A stretch of DNA of 64,000 bases. Origin: Aeromicrobium sp. Root236 (GTDB lineage Bacteria; Actinomycetota; Actinomycetes; Propionibacteriales; Nocardioidaceae). The notes under the pieces were generated by a model. It searched no databases. It was given only the letters and a program-made list of their open reading frames with translations, and was not told the DNA's origin. Of the stretch, positions 20,805 to 30,835 are shown in pieces. The stretch is taken from the NCBI RefSeq assembly GCF_001428805.1, contig NZ_LMIS01000001.1, positions 682,001-746,000 on the forward strand, read 5' to 3'. Positions within the stretch are counted from its first letter, which is position 1, and each line of letters opens with the position of its first letter. The position numbers and the translations under genes were made by a program.

Positions 20805-22574
20805 GTTGCCGGGTGCGACGTCTGCCTTTTCCGGCTTCCAATCGACACCCGCGTCCTTGCGCTGCTCCGGCGTGATCGGCGCAGGGGCTGCCGTCAGCGG
20901 GTCGAACCCGCCACCGGACTTCGGGAACGCGATGACCTCACGGATCGAGTCGGCGCCGGCGAGCAGCGCGCAGATGCGGTCCATGCCGACGGCGATGCCG
21001 CCGTGCGGCGGGGCGCCGAAGCTGAAGGCGTCGAGCAGGAAGCCGAACTTCTCCTGCGCCTCCTCCTCGCCGATGCCCATCATCGCGAAGACGCGCTTCT
21101 GGATGTCCTCGCGGTGGATTCGGATCGAGCCGCCACCGAGCTCGTTGCCGTTGCACACGATGTCGTACGCCCAGGCGATCGCGTTGCCGGGATCGGTGTC
21201 GAACGTGTCGAGGTCCTGCGGCGAGGTGAACGCGTGGTGCACGGCCGTCCAGGCTCCGGCACCCACCGCGACGTCGCCCGAGGCGACGGCGTCGCTCGAC
21301 GGCTCGAACAGCGGCGCGTCGACCACCCAGACGAACTCCCAGGCGTCCTTGTCGATCAGGTCGCAGCGCTCACCGATCTCGAGTCGGGCAGCACCGAGCA
21401 GGCCACGCGTCGACTTGGTGGCTCCGGCGCCGAAGAAGACGCAGTCACCGGGCTTGGCGCCGACGTGCTCGGCGATGCCGGCGCGCTCGGCGTCGGAGAG
21501 GTTCTTCGCCACGGGACCACCGAGCTCGCCGTCCTCCGAGATGGTGATGTACGCCAGGCCACGCGCCCCGCGCTGCTTGGCCCACTCCTGCCAGGCGTCG
21601 AACTGACGGCGCGGTTGCGACGCGCCGCCGGGCATCACCACAGCGCCCACGTACTCCGCCTGGAACACCCGGAACGGGGTGTCCTTGAAGAACTCCGTGC
21701 ACTCGACGAGCTCCTGGCCCATCCGCAGGTCGGGCTTGTCGGAGCCGAACCGGCGCATCGCCTCGGCGTAGGTCATGTGCGGGATCGGCGTCGGGATCTC
21801 GTAGCCGATGAGCGACCACATCTTGACGAGGATCTGCTCCATGAGCTCGAGGACGTCGGCCTGCTCGACGAAGCTCATCTCGATGTCGAGCTGGGTGAAC
21901 TCGGGCTGCCGGTCGGCGCGGAAGTCCTCGTCGCGGTAGCAGCGGGCGATCTGGTAGTAGCGCTCCATGCCGCCGACCATCAACAGCTGCTTGAAGAGCT
22001 GAGGGCTCTGCGGCAGGGCGTACCAGCTGCCGGGCTTGAGCCGGGCGGGCACCAGGAAGTCACGAGCGCCCTCGGGCGTCGATCGGGTGAGCGTCGGGGT
22101 CTCGATCTCGACGAAGTCCTTGGCGGCGAGCACCTCGCGCGCGGCGGCGTTGACCTTGCTGCGCAGGCGGATCGCGGCGGCCGGGCCGCTGCGGCGCAGG
22201 TCGAGGTAGCGGTACTTGAGGCGAGCCTCCTCGCCGACGTCGACGTGGTCGTCGATCGGGAACGGCAGGGGTGCGGCCGCGCTGAGGATCTCGACGTCAT
22301 CGGCGATGACCTCGATCTCGCCGGTCGGCAGGCCGTCGTTCTCGTTGCCCTCGGGCCGCTTCTGCACCGTGCCGACGACCTTGAGGCAGAACTCGGCCCG
22401 CAGCTGACGCGCGACCTCCTCGCGGATGACGACCTGGACGACGCCGGAGGCCTCCCGCAGGTCGATGAACGCGACACCACCGTGATCTCGACGGTGCGCC
22501 ACCCATCCGGCGAGGGTGACCTGCTGGCCGATGTGTTCGGCGCGCAGGCTTCCGGCGTCGTGGGTGCGGATCAC
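20802..22574 (-). CDS. aspS: Aspartyl-tRNA synthetase
   Basis: A 590-residue bacterial-type AspRS. The N-terminal OB anticodon-binding domain ([23 protein letters not shown]) is followed by class II motifs ([10 protein letters not shown]; the [25 protein letters not shown] stretch, motif 2). A GAD-type insertion and the C-terminal motif 3 region ([14 protein letters not shown]) complete it. The start is a GTG at 22574 that overlaps the hisS stop. Confidence 0.97.
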   Translation of the reverse strand: MIRTHDAGSLRAEHIGQQVTLAGWVAHRRDHGGVAFIDLREASGVVQVVIREEVARQLRAEFCLKVVGTVQKRPEGNENDGLPTGEIEVIADDVEILSAAAPLPFPIDDHVDVGEEARLKYRYLDLRRSGPAAAIRLRSKVNAAAREVLAAKDFVEIETPTLTRSTPEGARDFLVPARLKPGSWYALPQSPQLFKQLLMVGGMERYYQIARCYRDEDFRADRQPEFTQLDIEMSFVEQADVLELMEQILVKMWSLIGYEIPTPIPHMTYAEAMRRFGSDKPDLRMGQELVECTEFFKDTPFRVFQAEYVGAVVMPGGASQPRRQFDAWQEWAKQRGARGLAYITISEDGELGGPVAKNLSDAERAGIAEHVGAKPGDCVFFGAGATKSTRGLLGAARLEIGERCDLIDKDAWEFVWVVDAPLFEPSSDAVASGDVAVGAGAWTAVHHAFTSPQDLDTFDTDPGNAIAWAYDIVCNGNELGGGSIRIHREDIQKRVFAMMGIGEEEAQEKFGFLLDAFSFGAPPHGGIAVGMDRICALLAGADSIREVIAFPKSGGGFDPLTAAPAPITPEQRKDAGVDWKPEKADVAPGN

Positions 22575-23899
22575 GTGTTCTGCTCCTTGCTAGGTGTTCT
22601 GAGGATCTGAGGCTTGAGGTCTGCGGCGGACGGCGTCCAGGTCGCGGGATCGGCGTCGCTCTGCTCGCCGACGCGGATGTCCCTGACCTGGTGGGTCTCG
22701 CCGGGGAACCACACAAACGGTATGCCCCGGCGTTCGGCGTAGCGAATCTGCTTGCCGAACTTCTGGGCGTTCGCGGCGACCTCCGTGGGGATGCCGCGTG
22801 CACGGAGCGCCGCGGCGACGTCGACGCTGGCCTGCCGGGACTCCTCGTCGACGAGTGCGACGAGGACGGCGCTGGGCACCGAGCGATCGGCGGTGAGGCC
22901 GTCGGCGACGAGCGGCACGAGGAGCCGTGAGACGCCGAGGGAGATGCCGACACCGGGATAGGTGTTCCTGCCGTCGGAGGCGAGCTGGTCGTAGCGGCCG
23001 CCGGAGCAGATCGAGCCGAGGTGCTCGTAACCCGCCATGCGGGTCTCGAAGACCGTGCCGGTGTAGTAGTCGAGCCCGCGGGCAATCCGGAGGTCGGCCA
23101 CGATGTCGACGCCCTCGGCGCCGGCCGCGCCGACCAGGACCTGGCGGAGCTCCTCGAGCCCCTCGTCGAGCAGCGGGTGGCTGACGCCGAGCGCGCGTAC
23201 GTCATCGACGAACGACGCGTCGGTCGTGCGTACGTCGGCCAGGGCGAGGCACTGGGCCGCCTGATCAGCGGTGAGGCCGGCGTCGGTCTGCAGCAGCTCG
23301 GTGATCTTGTCGGCCGGCACCTTGTCGAGCTTGTCGACGATCGGCATGACGGTCGTGGGCTCGGCGATGCCGAGGCCGAGGTAGAACCCCTCGAGGACCT
23401 TGCGGTTGCTGACCTGGAGCGTCAGGTGCGGCACCGGCAGGCCCGACAACGCCTCGGCCATGACCTGGGCGATCTCGACGTCGAAGTGGAACGGCAGCGC
23501 GTCCTTGGCGACGATGTCGATGTCGGCCTGCGTGAACTCGCGGAAGCGGCCCTGCTGGGGGCGCTCGCCGCGCCACACCTTCTGGATCTGGTAGCGGCGG
23601 AACGGGAACTCCAGCTTGCCGGCGTTCTCCAGGACGTACCGGGCGAACGGCACGGTGAGGTCGAAGTGCAGGCCCATGCCGGAGTCGCTGTCGCCCTCGC
23701 CGGCCTGCAGACGGCGCAGGACGTAGACCTCTTTGTCGATCTCGCCCTTGCGCAGCAGCTGGTCCATCGTCTCGACCGCGCGGGTCTCGACCGACGCGAA
23801 GCCGTGCAGCTCGAAGACCGCCCGGAGGTGGTCGAGCACGATCAGCTCGACGTTGCGCTCCGCCGGCAGGAACTCGGGGAAGCCCGAAAGCTTGCTCAT
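22571..23899 (-). CDS. hisS: Histidyl-tRNA synthetase
   Basis: A 442-residue class II HisRS. The HisA-type motifs [10 protein letters not shown] and GGRYDQL are present. Motif 2 (the [20 protein letters not shown] region) is also seen. The C-terminal anticodon domain contains [26 protein letters not shown]. The N terminus SGFPEFLP with motif 1 is normal. The ATG overlaps the TGA of the small upstream frame described at 23896-23979. Confidence 0.96.
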   Translation of the reverse strand: MSKLSGFPEFLPAERNVELIVLDHLRAVFELHGFASVETRAVETMDQLLRKGEIDKEVYVLRRLQAGEGDSDSGMGLHFDLTVPFARYVLENAGKLEFPFRRYQIQKVWRGERPQQGRFREFTQADIDIVAKDALPFHFDVEIAQVMAEALSGLPVPHLTLQVSNRKVLEGFYLGLGIAEPTTVMPIVDKLDKVPADKITELLQTDAGLTADQAAQCLALADVRTTDASFVDDVRALGVSHPLLDEGLEELRQVLVGAAGAEGVDIVADLRIARGLDYYTGTVFETRMAGYEHLGSICSGGRYDQLASDGRNTYPGVGISLGVSRLLVPLVADGLTADRSVPSAVLVALVDEESRQASVDVAAALRARGIPTEVAANAQKFGKQIRYAERRGIPFVWFPGETHQVRDIRVGEQSDADPATWTPSAADLKPQILRTPSKEQNT

Positions 23900-23979
23900 G
23901 CCGTCGCCCCCGTCAAGAACCCACGATACGGAGACGTCGGCATGAGTGCCCTGATGACTCGCTCGCTGCGCTCGCTCAT
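23896..23979 (-). CDS. Putative 27-residue micro-protein between the MBL hydrolase and hisS
   Basis: The ATG overlaps the stop of the upstream hydrolase gene (ATGA at 23976-23979), and its TGA overlaps the hisS ATG (ATGA at 23896-23899), so it is perfectly spaced as a coupled gene. The peptide starts MSERSERVIRALM and ends with the 15 residues [15 protein letters not shown]. That last part matches, at the same length, MPMPPYLCFFEGALA encoded at 32937-32984, with 8 identical positions. The DNA is also a hairpin (CTCATGCCG with CGGCATGAG), so it may be a structured repeat and not a protein gene. Confidence 0.4.
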   Translation of the reverse strand: MSERSERVIRALMPTSPYRGFLTGATA

Positions 23980-24671
23980 GCGATCAGCTCCGCGAGGAAC
24001 GGGTTGGTGGCGCGCTCGCGGCCGATCGACGTCTGGCCGCCGTGACCGGGCAGCACCACGATGTCGTCGTCGAGCGGCAGGACGCGGTCGCGCAGGCTGT
24101 CCTGCATCTGCGGGTGCGAGCCGCCGTTGAGGTCGGTGCGCCCGATCGACCCGGCGAACAGGAAGTCACCGGAGAACATGACCTGCGAGACGTCCTCAGG
24201 GCCGTCGTAGTCGACGCGGTAGAACACTGTGCCGGGCGTGTGGCCGGGCACATGGTCGACGAGGAACGTCAGGCCGTCGACCTCGATGCGCGCGCCGTCG
24301 ACCGCATCGCGTACGTCGTCGGGCTCGGTGAAGTCAGGGATGTCCGTCATGCCGAGCTGGGCGCGCAGCATCGCCGCGGACTCGTTGGAGATCGCCGCCA
24401 TGGGATCGGCGAGCAGGTGCTTGTCGGCCGGGTGGATCCAGACCGGGCAGCCGTACTCGCTCGCGACCTCCTGGGCGCACCACATGTGGTCGAAGTGGCC
24501 GTGGGTGATGAGCACCGCCGACGGAGTCAGGTTGTGCTCGGCGACGACCGCATGGACACCTTTCATGGCGTCCATTCCGGGGTCGACGATCGCGCAGCCA
24601 GTCCCGGGACCACGGGACACGAAATAGCAGTTCGCCTGCAGCGGACCGGCCGAAAATGACGTGAGAAGCAC
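23976..24671 (-). CDS. Metallo-beta-lactamase-fold hydrolase (glyoxalase II-like)
   Basis: A 231-residue protein starting at the GTG at 24671 (LLTSFSAGPLQANCYFV). It has the metal motif THGHFDHMW (HxHxDH), the distal HVPGHTPG and FSGDFLF ligands, and PGHGGQTSIG near the end. This is the hydroxyacylglutathione-hydrolase-like family; actinobacteria lack glutathione, so a mycothiol or other thioester may be the substrate. A -10-like TACCCT ends 7 bp before the start, so the mRNA is probably leaderless. It heads the unit with the micro-ORF and hisS. Confidence 0.88.
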   Translation of the reverse strand: MLLTSFSAGPLQANCYFVSRGPGTGCAIVDPGMDAMKGVHAVVAEHNLTPSAVLITHGHFDHMWCAQEVASEYGCPVWIHPADKHLLADPMAAISNESAAMLRAQLGMTDIPDFTEPDDVRDAVDGARIEVDGLTFLVDHVPGHTPGTVFYRVDYDGPEDVSQVMFSGDFLFAGSIGRTDLNGGSHPQMQDSLRDRVLPLDDDIVVLPGHGGQTSIGRERATNPFLAELIA

Positions 24672-24899
24672 GTGCGACAGGGTACGCGAGACGCACTGAC
24701 CACCCAGCGACCGGCTGACGCCCAGGGTGTGTCCGCCAGTTGGCGGTCGATCAGGGCACGCGTCATCCGCGCCCGGCTGACAAGGCAGAGGAGGGAGGCG
24801 CACCGGGGTTGTGCGGCGACCGACGATAACGCAGGCAGGCGGGATGCGGGGGCGCGTGCGCCGACCGTGAACTGGCGGACACACCCTAGACTGTCGCCC
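24672..24899. promoter_or_regulatory. Divergent promoter region with an exact 18-bp inverted repeat
   Basis: This 228-bp gap separates the minus-strand hydrolase from the plus-strand DUF349 gene. AGGGTGTGTCCGCCAGTT at 24724-24741 is matched by its exact reverse complement at 24870-24887. The right copy ends on the first base of the DUF349 -10 (TAGACT, 24887-24892), which lies 7 bp before the ATG. The left copy lies about 40 bp upstream of the hydrolase -10 (24679-24684). Shared control of both genes by one regulator is a reasonable inference. Confidence 0.6.
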
Positions 24900-26135
24900 A
24901 TGAGTTCTGCGCCCACGAACCCTTGGGGTCGTGTCGACGACGAAGGCAATGTCTACGTCAAGACCACTGACGGTGAACGACTGATCGGCCAGTGGCCCGG
25001 CGGTGATCCCGCTGAGGCGATGTCGTTGTACGTACGACGCTTCGAGGGGCTCGAGGTCGAGGTCGACCTGCTCGAGAAGCGCCTCGAAGGTGGCGCACTC
25101 TCCCCCGACGACGCGGCGAAGGCCGTCACCAAGGTGCGCGCGCAGATCGTCGACGCCCAGGCGCTCGGCGACCTCGACTCGCTGCTGAAGCGGCTCGACG
25201 CCCTGCAACCGGCGATCGACAAGCAGCGCGAGCAGCGCAAGGTCGAGCGGGCCGCCAAGGTCGCGGAGGCGCAGACCGAGAAGACGCGCATCGCCGAAGA
25301 GGCCGAGAAGATCGCCGCAGGCAGCGACTGGAAGGCCGGCGCCGACAAGCTCCGCGCCCTGCTCGACGAGTGGAAGGCGCTCCCCCGGCTCAGCAAGTCC
25401 GCCGACGACGAGCTGTGGCACCGCTTCAGCACGGCCCGCACGGCGTACACACGACGTCGCAAGACCCACTTCGGCGAGCAGTCGACGCTGCGGGAGCACG
25501 CCAAGACGATCAAGGAGAAGCTGATCGTCGAGGCCGAGGCGCTCTCGACGTCGACGGAGTGGGGACCGACGGCGGGCAAGTACCGCGACCTCATGACGGA
25601 GTGGAAGAAGGCCGGTTCGGCGCCCCGCAACGTCGAGGACAAGCTCTGGAAGCGGTTCCGTGCCGCGCAGGACGCGTTCTTCACGGCGCGCGACGAGGCC
25701 AACGCCAAGCTCGACGCCGAGTACGAGGTCAACGCCGAGAAGAAGCTCGAGATCCTCGCCGAGGCCGAGAAGCTCCTCCCGATCAAGGACATCGACGCCG
25801 CCCGCAAGGCTTGGCTCGACATCGCCGATCGCTGGGAGGCCGCCGGCAAGGTCCCGCGGGCCAAGATCGGTGAGTTCGAGGCACGCATCCGCAAGGTCGA
25901 GCAGGCCGTGCGCGAGGCGACCGAGAGCAAGTGGAAGAAGACCGACCCGGAGAAGTCCGCGCGCGCCGACGACATGATCGGCAAGCTGCAGCGGGCGATC
26001 GACGAGGTCGGCGAGAAGATCGCCGCGGCCGAGGCCAAGGGCGACAAGAAGAAGGTCAAGGACCTCGAGGCCGACAAGGCCTCCAAGGAGGCCTTCCTCG
26101 ACATGGCCAAGAAGGCCCAGGCCGACTTCTCCTGA
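24900..26135 (+). CDS. DUF349 domain-containing protein
   Basis: A 411-residue, highly charged, helical protein with several DUF349 repeats of about 75 residues, each with a WKxAG-like or WK/R core (DEWKALPRLSKSADDELWHRF, TEWKKAGSAPRNVEDKLWKRFRAAQ, DIADRWEAAGKVPRAKIGEFE). It is cytoplasmic and its function is not known. The ATG at 24900 follows TAGACT by 7 bp with no ribosome site, consistent with a leaderless message. It is the only plus-strand gene between 1 and 54,800. Confidence 0.88.
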   Translation: MSSAPTNPWGRVDDEGNVYVKTTDGERLIGQWPGGDPAEAMSLYVRRFEGLEVEVDLLEKRLEGGALSPDDAAKAVTKVRAQIVDAQALGDLDSLLKRLDALQPAIDKQREQRKVERAAKVAEAQTEKTRIAEEAEKIAAGSDWKAGADKLRALLDEWKALPRLSKSADDELWHRFSTARTAYTRRRKTHFGEQSTLREHAKTIKEKLIVEAEALSTSTEWGPTAGKYRDLMTEWKKAGSAPRNVEDKLWKRFRAAQDAFFTARDEANAKLDAEYEVNAEKKLEILAEAEKLLPIKDIDAARKAWLDIADRWEAAGKVPRAKIGEFEARIRKVEQAVREATESKWKKTDPEKSARADDMIGKLQRAIDEVGEKIAAAEAKGDKKKVKDLEADKASKEAFLDMAKKAQADFS

Positions 26136-26145
26136 CCCGTCATCT

Positions 26146-26210
26146 CCGCGATTTGTGAAGCTGGAGGCGTTTCCGCGACCGTGAAGCGCCTGCAGCTTCA
26201 CGAATCGCGG
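26146..26210. terminator. Strong hairpin, copy B of a repeated element, between DUF349 and rel
   Basis: A 24-bp left arm (26146-26169, beginning CCGCGATTTGTGAAG) and a 24-bp right arm (26187-26210, ending CTTCACGAATCGCGG) pair at 22 of 24 positions around a 17-nt loop. The two flanking genes converge on it (stops at 26135 and 26219), so it fits a bidirectional terminator. There is no strong U tract. A degenerate relative lies after nusB at 7087-7152. Confidence 0.75.
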
Positions 26211-26218
26211 GGCTGGGG

Positions 26219-28519
26219 CTACTGGGTGAGGCGGTAGACGTCGAAGACGCCCTCGACCGTGCGTACGGCTGAGAGCACGTGGCCCAGGTGCTTGGGGTCG
26301 GCCATCTCGAACGTGAACTTCGACTTGGCCACCCGGTCACGGCCGGTGGACAGCGAGGCCGACAAGATGTTGACGTGCTGGTCGGAGATGACCCGCGTGA
26401 TGTCGCTGAGCAGCCGGGGGCGATCGAGCCCCTCGACCTGCACCGCGACGAGGAACGTGCTCTTGCCGGTCGGCGCCCAGTGCACCGCCACGAGGCGCTC
26501 GGGCTGGCTTCGCAGTGCGATCAGGTTGACGCAGTCGGTGCGATGCACCGACACCCCCGCCGTACGCGTCACGAACCCCTCGATCGTGTCACCCGGCACC
26601 GGCGTGCAGCACCGGGCCAGCTTGATCATGAAGTCGCCCTCGAGCCCTTCGACGACGACGCCGGCATCACGACTCTCGGTGCGCGGCCGGCGTACGCCGA
26701 CACCGGGCAACGAGGTCGCCTCCGCGAGATCCTCCTCGGCTCCCTCACGCCCACCGGCGAGGTCGATGACCCGCTCGACGACGTTCTGCGCACCGACGTT
26801 GCCCTCGCCCACCGACGCGTAGAGCGTCGACACGTCGGCGAGGTGCAGCTCCTTGGCGACCGTGTCGAGCGTCTCGTGGCGGAACAGGCGGTGGAGCGGC
26901 AGGCCCTCCTTGCGCATCTGCTTGGCGATGAGGTCCTTGCCGCGCTCGATCGCCTCTTCGCGTCGCTCCTTGGTGAACCACTGGCGGATCTTGTTGCGCG
27001 CACGGGGGCTGGCGACGAACTCGAGCCAGTCACGACTCGGCCCGGCGTCGGGCGACTTCGACGTGAAGACTTCAACGACGTCGCCGCTCTCGAGCTCGGA
27101 CTCCAGCGACACGAGTCGGCCGTTGACGCGCGCCCCGATGCAGGCGTGGCCGACCTCGGTGTGCACCGCGTAGGCGAAGTCGACCGGCGTGGCCTTGGCC
27201 GGCAGCTGGATGAGGTCACCCCGCGGCGTGTAGGCGTAGACACCGGCGTTGTTGATCTCGAACCGCAGCGAGTCGAGGAAGTCGACCGAGTCGGCGGTCT
27301 CGGACTGCCAGTCGAGCAGCTCACGCAGCCACAGCATGTCGTCCTTGTCGGGACCCTTGCCGGCCTTGCCCGCGGTCGCGTCCTCCTTGTACTTCCAGTG
27401 CGCCGCGACACCGTACTCGGCGCGTCGGTGCATGGCGTACGTACGGATCTGCAGCTCGACCGGCTTGCCCTGCGGGCCGATCACGGTCGTGTGCAGCGAC
27501 TGGTACATGTTGAACTTCGGGACCGAGATGTAGTCCTTGAACCGCCCGGGGATCGGGTTCCACCGGGCGTGCAGCACGCCGAGGACGCCGTAACAGTCCG
27601 CGACGGTGTCGACCAGGATGCGTACGCCGACCAGGTCGAAGATGTCGGAGAACTCACGGCCGCCCACCAGCATCTTCTGGTAGATCGAGTAGTAGTGCTT
27701 GGGCCGGCTGGACACCTTGGCCTTGAGCTTGACGTGCCGCAGGTCGGACTCGACGTCGCTGACGACCCGCTCCAGGAACTGCTCGCGCGACGGGGCCCGG
27801 TCGGCGACCAGGCGCACGATCTCGTCGTAGACCTTGGGATGCAGCGTCGCGAACGCGAGGTCCTCGAGCTCCCACTTGATCGTGTTCATGCCGAGCCGGT
27901 GGGCCAACGGCGCGAAGATCTCGATCGTCTCGCGGGCGATGCGCTCCTGCTTGTCCTGCCGCAGGTAGCGGAGCGTACGCATGTTGTGCAGGCGGTCGGC
28001 GAGCTTGATGACGAGCACGCGGATGTCGCGGCTCATCGCGACGACCATCTTGCGGATCGTCTCGGACTGCGCGGAGTCGCCGTACTTGACCTTGTCGAGC
28101 TTGGTGACGCCGTCGACGAGCTGACGCACCTCGTCGCCGAAGTCGGCGCTCAGCTCCTCGAGCGTGTAGTCGGTGTCCTCGACAGTGTCGTGGAGCAGGG
28201 CGGCGCACAGCGTCGGCGCCGTCATGCCGAGCTCGGCGAGGATCGTGGCCACGGCCAACGGGTGGGTGATGTAGGGATCGCCGCTCTTGCGGGTCTGCCC
28301 CTCGTGCATGCGCTCGGCGATCTCGTACGCCTTGCGGATCGACGAGACGTCGCCCTTGGGATGCGTCGTGCGATAGACCTTGAGCAGCGGATCGAGGACG
28401 ACGTCGGCGGATCCGGACTTGCCGCCGATGCGGGCCAGCCGGTTGCGGACGCGCGCAGAGGCCGGCGCCGAGTCGGCGTTCTTCGACTCGGCCGGCGGCG
28501 CCTCGATCCGTTCAGCCAT
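26219..28519 (-). CDS. rel: Bifunctional (p)ppGpp synthetase/hydrolase
   Basis: A 766-residue RelA/SpoT-type protein. The HD hydrolase domain is in the first quarter ([33 protein letters not shown]). The synthetase domain has [12 protein letters not shown] and the [17 protein letters not shown] segment. A TGS domain ([13 protein letters not shown]) and a C-terminal ACT domain follow. It makes and degrades the stringent-response alarmone. The ATG at 28519 has GAGGA four bases upstream and is preferred to the TTG at 28543. A -10-like TACCAT is at 28543-28548. It converges with DUF349. Confidence 0.97.
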   Translation of the reverse strand: MAERIEAPPAESKNADSAPASARVRNRLARIGGKSGSADVVLDPLLKVYRTTHPKGDVSSIRKAYEIAERMHEGQTRKSGDPYITHPLAVATILAELGMTAPTLCAALLHDTVEDTDYTLEELSADFGDEVRQLVDGVTKLDKVKYGDSAQSETIRKMVVAMSRDIRVLVIKLADRLHNMRTLRYLRQDKQERIARETIEIFAPLAHRLGMNTIKWELEDLAFATLHPKVYDEIVRLVADRAPSREQFLERVVSDVESDLRHVKLKAKVSSRPKHYYSIYQKMLVGGREFSDIFDLVGVRILVDTVADCYGVLGVLHARWNPIPGRFKDYISVPKFNMYQSLHTTVIGPQGKPVELQIRTYAMHRRAEYGVAAHWKYKEDATAGKAGKGPDKDDMLWLRELLDWQSETADSVDFLDSLRFEINNAGVYAYTPRGDLIQLPAKATPVDFAYAVHTEVGHACIGARVNGRLVSLESELESGDVVEVFTSKSPDAGPSRDWLEFVASPRARNKIRQWFTKERREEAIERGKDLIAKQMRKEGLPLHRLFRHETLDTVAKELHLADVSTLYASVGEGNVGAQNVVERVIDLAGGREGAEEDLAEATSLPGVGVRRPRTESRDAGVVVEGLEGDFMIKLARCCTPVPGDTIEGFVTRTAGVSVHRTDCVNLIALRSQPERLVAVHWAPTGKSTFLVAVQVEGLDRPRLLSDITRVISDQHVNILSASLSTGRDRVAKSKFTFEMADPKHLGHVLSAVRTVEGVFDVYRLTQ

Positions 28520-28570
28520 CGCGTTCCTCACTGTGTCTGACAATGGTATGCCAGCCGGTCAACGCGCAGG

Positions 28571-28666
28571 TCAGGTCAGGAGACCGTCGATCAGGGTGGC
28601 ACCAGCGGCGAGGACCAGCACGGCGACGAGCACGAGGGCGACGACACGGACCTGATGGGGATTCAT
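28571..28666 (-). CDS. 31-residue single-pass membrane peptide between apt and rel
   Basis: ATG at 28666 (MNPHQVRVVALVLVAVLVLA) preceded by AGGAACGAG as a possible ribosome site, 22 bp after the apt stop. It is almost entirely one hydrophobic helix with a short polar N terminus and GATLIDGLLT at the end. The size and composition resemble many small actinobacterial membrane proteins. Nothing shows its function; it is reported because the position and start are well formed. Confidence 0.5.
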   Translation of the reverse strand: MNPHQVRVVALVLVAVLVLAAGATLIDGLLT

Positions 28667-28688
28667 GGATCTCGTTCCTGGGACGGGG

Positions 28689-29219
28689 TCAGTACGTACG
28701 CAGACTCGCACAGCCGACCGGTGCGAGGCGATCCTGCCCCCCGAGCGCCAGCAGCTCGATGAGCACGAGGTTGCCGGCGACGGTCGCGCCGGCTTGTCGT
28801 ACGAGGTCAGCGGCGGCCAGCATCGTGCCGCCGGTGGCGAGCACGTCGTCGACGACCAGCACCCGCGCCCCAGGCGCCAACGCGTCGACGTGCATCTCGA
28901 GCACCGCCGCACCGTACTCCAGCTCGTACGACGTGGACAGCGAGTGCGACGGGAGCTTGCCGGCCTTGCGCACCGGTACGAACCCCGCGCCGAGGCGCAC
29001 CGCGATGCTGGGTCCGAACAGGAACCCCCGCGCCTCGATGCCGATGACCGCGTCGACCGGACCGACCTTCTCCGCCAGCTCGACGAGCCCGTCGATCACG
29101 GCCGGCAGTGCGGCCGGGTCGGCGAGCAAGGGTGTGATGTCACGGAACGTCACCCCGGGCTCGGGCCAGTCCTCGATCGGGCGCACGAGGCGGTCGATCG
29201 TCCGGGTGAGGTCGTTCAC
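28689..29219 (-). CDS. apt: Adenine phosphoribosyltransferase
   Basis: A 176-residue type I phosphoribosyltransferase. The PRPP loop is VLVVDDVLATGGTM. APRT-specific stretches are RPIEDWPEPGVTFRDITPLL and GIEARGFLFGPSIAVRLGAGFVPVRKAGKLP. It salvages adenine to AMP. The start is a GTG at 29219. The order secDF, lipoprotein, apt, rel matches mycobacteria. Confidence 0.96.
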   Translation of the reverse strand: MNDLTRTIDRLVRPIEDWPEPGVTFRDITPLLADPAALPAVIDGLVELAEKVGPVDAVIGIEARGFLFGPSIAVRLGAGFVPVRKAGKLPSHSLSTSYELEYGAAVLEMHVDALAPGARVLVVDDVLATGGTMLAAADLVRQAGATVAGNLVLIELLALGGQDRLAPVGCASLRTY

Positions 29220-29243
29220 GCGTTCTCCGTCGATTCGTGGGGG

Positions 29244-29708
29244 CTAGGAACCGACATGGAGCGTCACGTCGCAGACCTTCTTGGCATGCGCGTCGATCCG
29301 CTTGGCGGCGCTGGTGAAGTCGGTGCCCGACAGCGCGGACATCTCCTTGGCGAGGCTCTGGAGCCGCGAGGCGTTGACCCCCTTGGGGATGTCGCCCTTC
29401 TCGACGCGGCTGAGGTCCTCGAACTTCAGGCCGGCCTCCTTGAACGCCTTCTCGACGGTCGTGTTGACCTTGTCGATCTTGGCCCAGTCCTTCTCGACCT
29501 CGTCGGGAGCCTCGTCGGCCAGCTGGTGCGACAGCGCGAAGGTGTCCTTGGCGCCCGCGAAGTCGCCGGCGCTCAGGCTCTTGAACGTCGGCGCCGCCTT
29601 CTTGGCATCGGCGCAGTAGTCGTCCTCGTTGCCGCCGTCACCGCCGCTGCAGGCCGCCAGGACGCCGACGAGCAGAAGGGCGCCCACCCAGGCGATCGAG
29701 TTCTTCAT
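29244..29708 (-). CDS. Putative secreted lipoprotein
   Basis: A 154-residue protein with a type II signal peptide: MKNSIAWVGALLLVGVLAAC, with the lipobox cysteine at residue 20, then a Gly/Asp-rich tether. The mature part is helical and lysine rich (FKSLSAGDFAGAKDTFALSHQLADEAPDEVEKDW), with two more cysteines (CADAKK and VCDVTL) that could pair. The family is unknown. It lies between secF and apt. Confidence 0.8.
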   Translation of the reverse strand: MKNSIAWVGALLLVGVLAACSGGDGGNEDDYCADAKKAAPTFKSLSAGDFAGAKDTFALSHQLADEAPDEVEKDWAKIDKVNTTVEKAFKEAGLKFEDLSRVEKGDIPKGVNASRLQSLAKEMSALSGTDFTSAAKRIDAHAKKVCDVTLHVGS

Positions 29709-29737
29709 CGGTGCTCCTAGTCGCCGCCGCAGCGGAG

Positions 29738-30835
29738 TTATCGCTTGCCGCGCTTGGACCTCGGCTGGCGTGACGGTTGCGTACGCTTCGAGGCTCCCGA
29801 GGAGGCGACAGGACGGTGCACCACGGGCGCGGCGGTCTCCACGACCGGGGCGTCACCCTGCTTGGCGCGCTTGGCCATGACGCGAGCGGCCTGGGCCTTG
29901 ATGGCCGGCTCGCGCTCCTTGAGCTGTGACGCGAACGGCGTCGCGATGAAGATCGAGGAGTAGGTGCCGGCGAGCATGCCCACGAACAGGGCGAGCGCCA
30001 AGTCCTTGAGCGGTCCGGTGCCGAGGATCGCAGCGCCGGCGAACAGCAGCGCGCCCACGGGCAGCAGGGCCGTGACCGAGGTGTTGATCGAGCGGACGAG
30101 CGTCTGGTTGAGGGCCAGGTTGGCCTGCTCGGCATACGTCTTGGACGTCGACTTGAGGATGCCTCGCGTGTTCTCGCGCACCTTGTCGAACACCACCACG
30201 GTGTCGTAGAGCGAGTAGCCGAGGATCGTCAGCAGGCCCGTGACCGTCGCCGGCGTCACCTCGAAGCCCGACAGCGCATAGACCCCTCCCGTGATGACGA
30301 GGTCGTGTGCCAGGGCGACGATGCCCGCGACGGACATGCGCCACTCGCGGAAGTAGATCCAGATGAAGATCACGACGAGGAGCAGGAACGCGATCAGGCC
30401 CTTCAAGGCCTTGGTCGCCACCTGCTTGCCGTACGTCGGGCCGATCAGGTTCTGGCTGACGTCGGTCGCACCGGCCTTCTCGAGCGACTGGGTGATCTTC
30501 GTGGCCTGGTCCTGACTCAGAGCACGAGTCTGGATGGTGATCGAGTCGTTGCCGGCGGTCTGCACCGTCGGGTCGCCCGCCTCGGGGACGTTGGCGTCCT
30601 CGACGGCCTGGACCATGTCGTCCGACGTCGCGGAGTTGGCGGTCTTGACCGTGGCGGTGAACTCGACGCCACCCTTGAACTCCACGCCGTAGTTGAAACC
30701 ACGAAGCACGAACGCCGAGGCGGCGACGATCACGATGATCACCGAGATCGAGTACCAGAGCTTGCGGCGTCCGACGAAGTCGAACGAGACGCGTCCCTCG
30801 TAGAGGTGCTGTCCGAATGTGCTGATGCGGCCCAT
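29738..30835 (-). CDS. secF: Protein translocase subunit SecF
   Basis: A 365-residue SecF with six predicted membrane segments. Diagnostic parts are FDFVGRRKLWYSIS at the N terminus, FKGGVEFTATVKT and GYSLYDTVVVFDKVREN. The C-terminal tail is long, basic and poorly conserved. With SecD and YajC it uses the proton gradient to aid late steps of Sec export. It overlaps the secD stop by one base (TGATG). Confidence 0.96.
   Translation of the reverse strand: MGRISTFGQHLYEGRVSFDFVGRRKLWYSISVIIVIVAASAFVLRGFNYGVEFKGGVEFTATVKTANSATSDDMVQAVEDANVPEAGDPTVQTAGNDSITIQTRALSQDQATKITQSLEKAGATDVSQNLIGPTYGKQVATKALKGLIAFLLLVVIFIWIYFREWRMSVAGIVALAHDLVITGGVYALSGFEVTPATVTGLLTILGYSLYDTVVVFDKVRENTRGILKSTSKTYAEQANLALNQTLVRSINTSVTALLPVGALLFAGAAILGTGPLKDLALALFVGMLAGTYSSIFIATPFASQLKEREPAIKAQAARVMAKRAKQGDAPVVETAAPVVHRPVASSGASKRTQPSRQPRSKRGKR

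Noticed and set aside
28520..28543. TTG start for rel at 28543
   Set aside because: It would overlap the likely -10 element, and the ATG at 28519 has GAGGA at a good distance.
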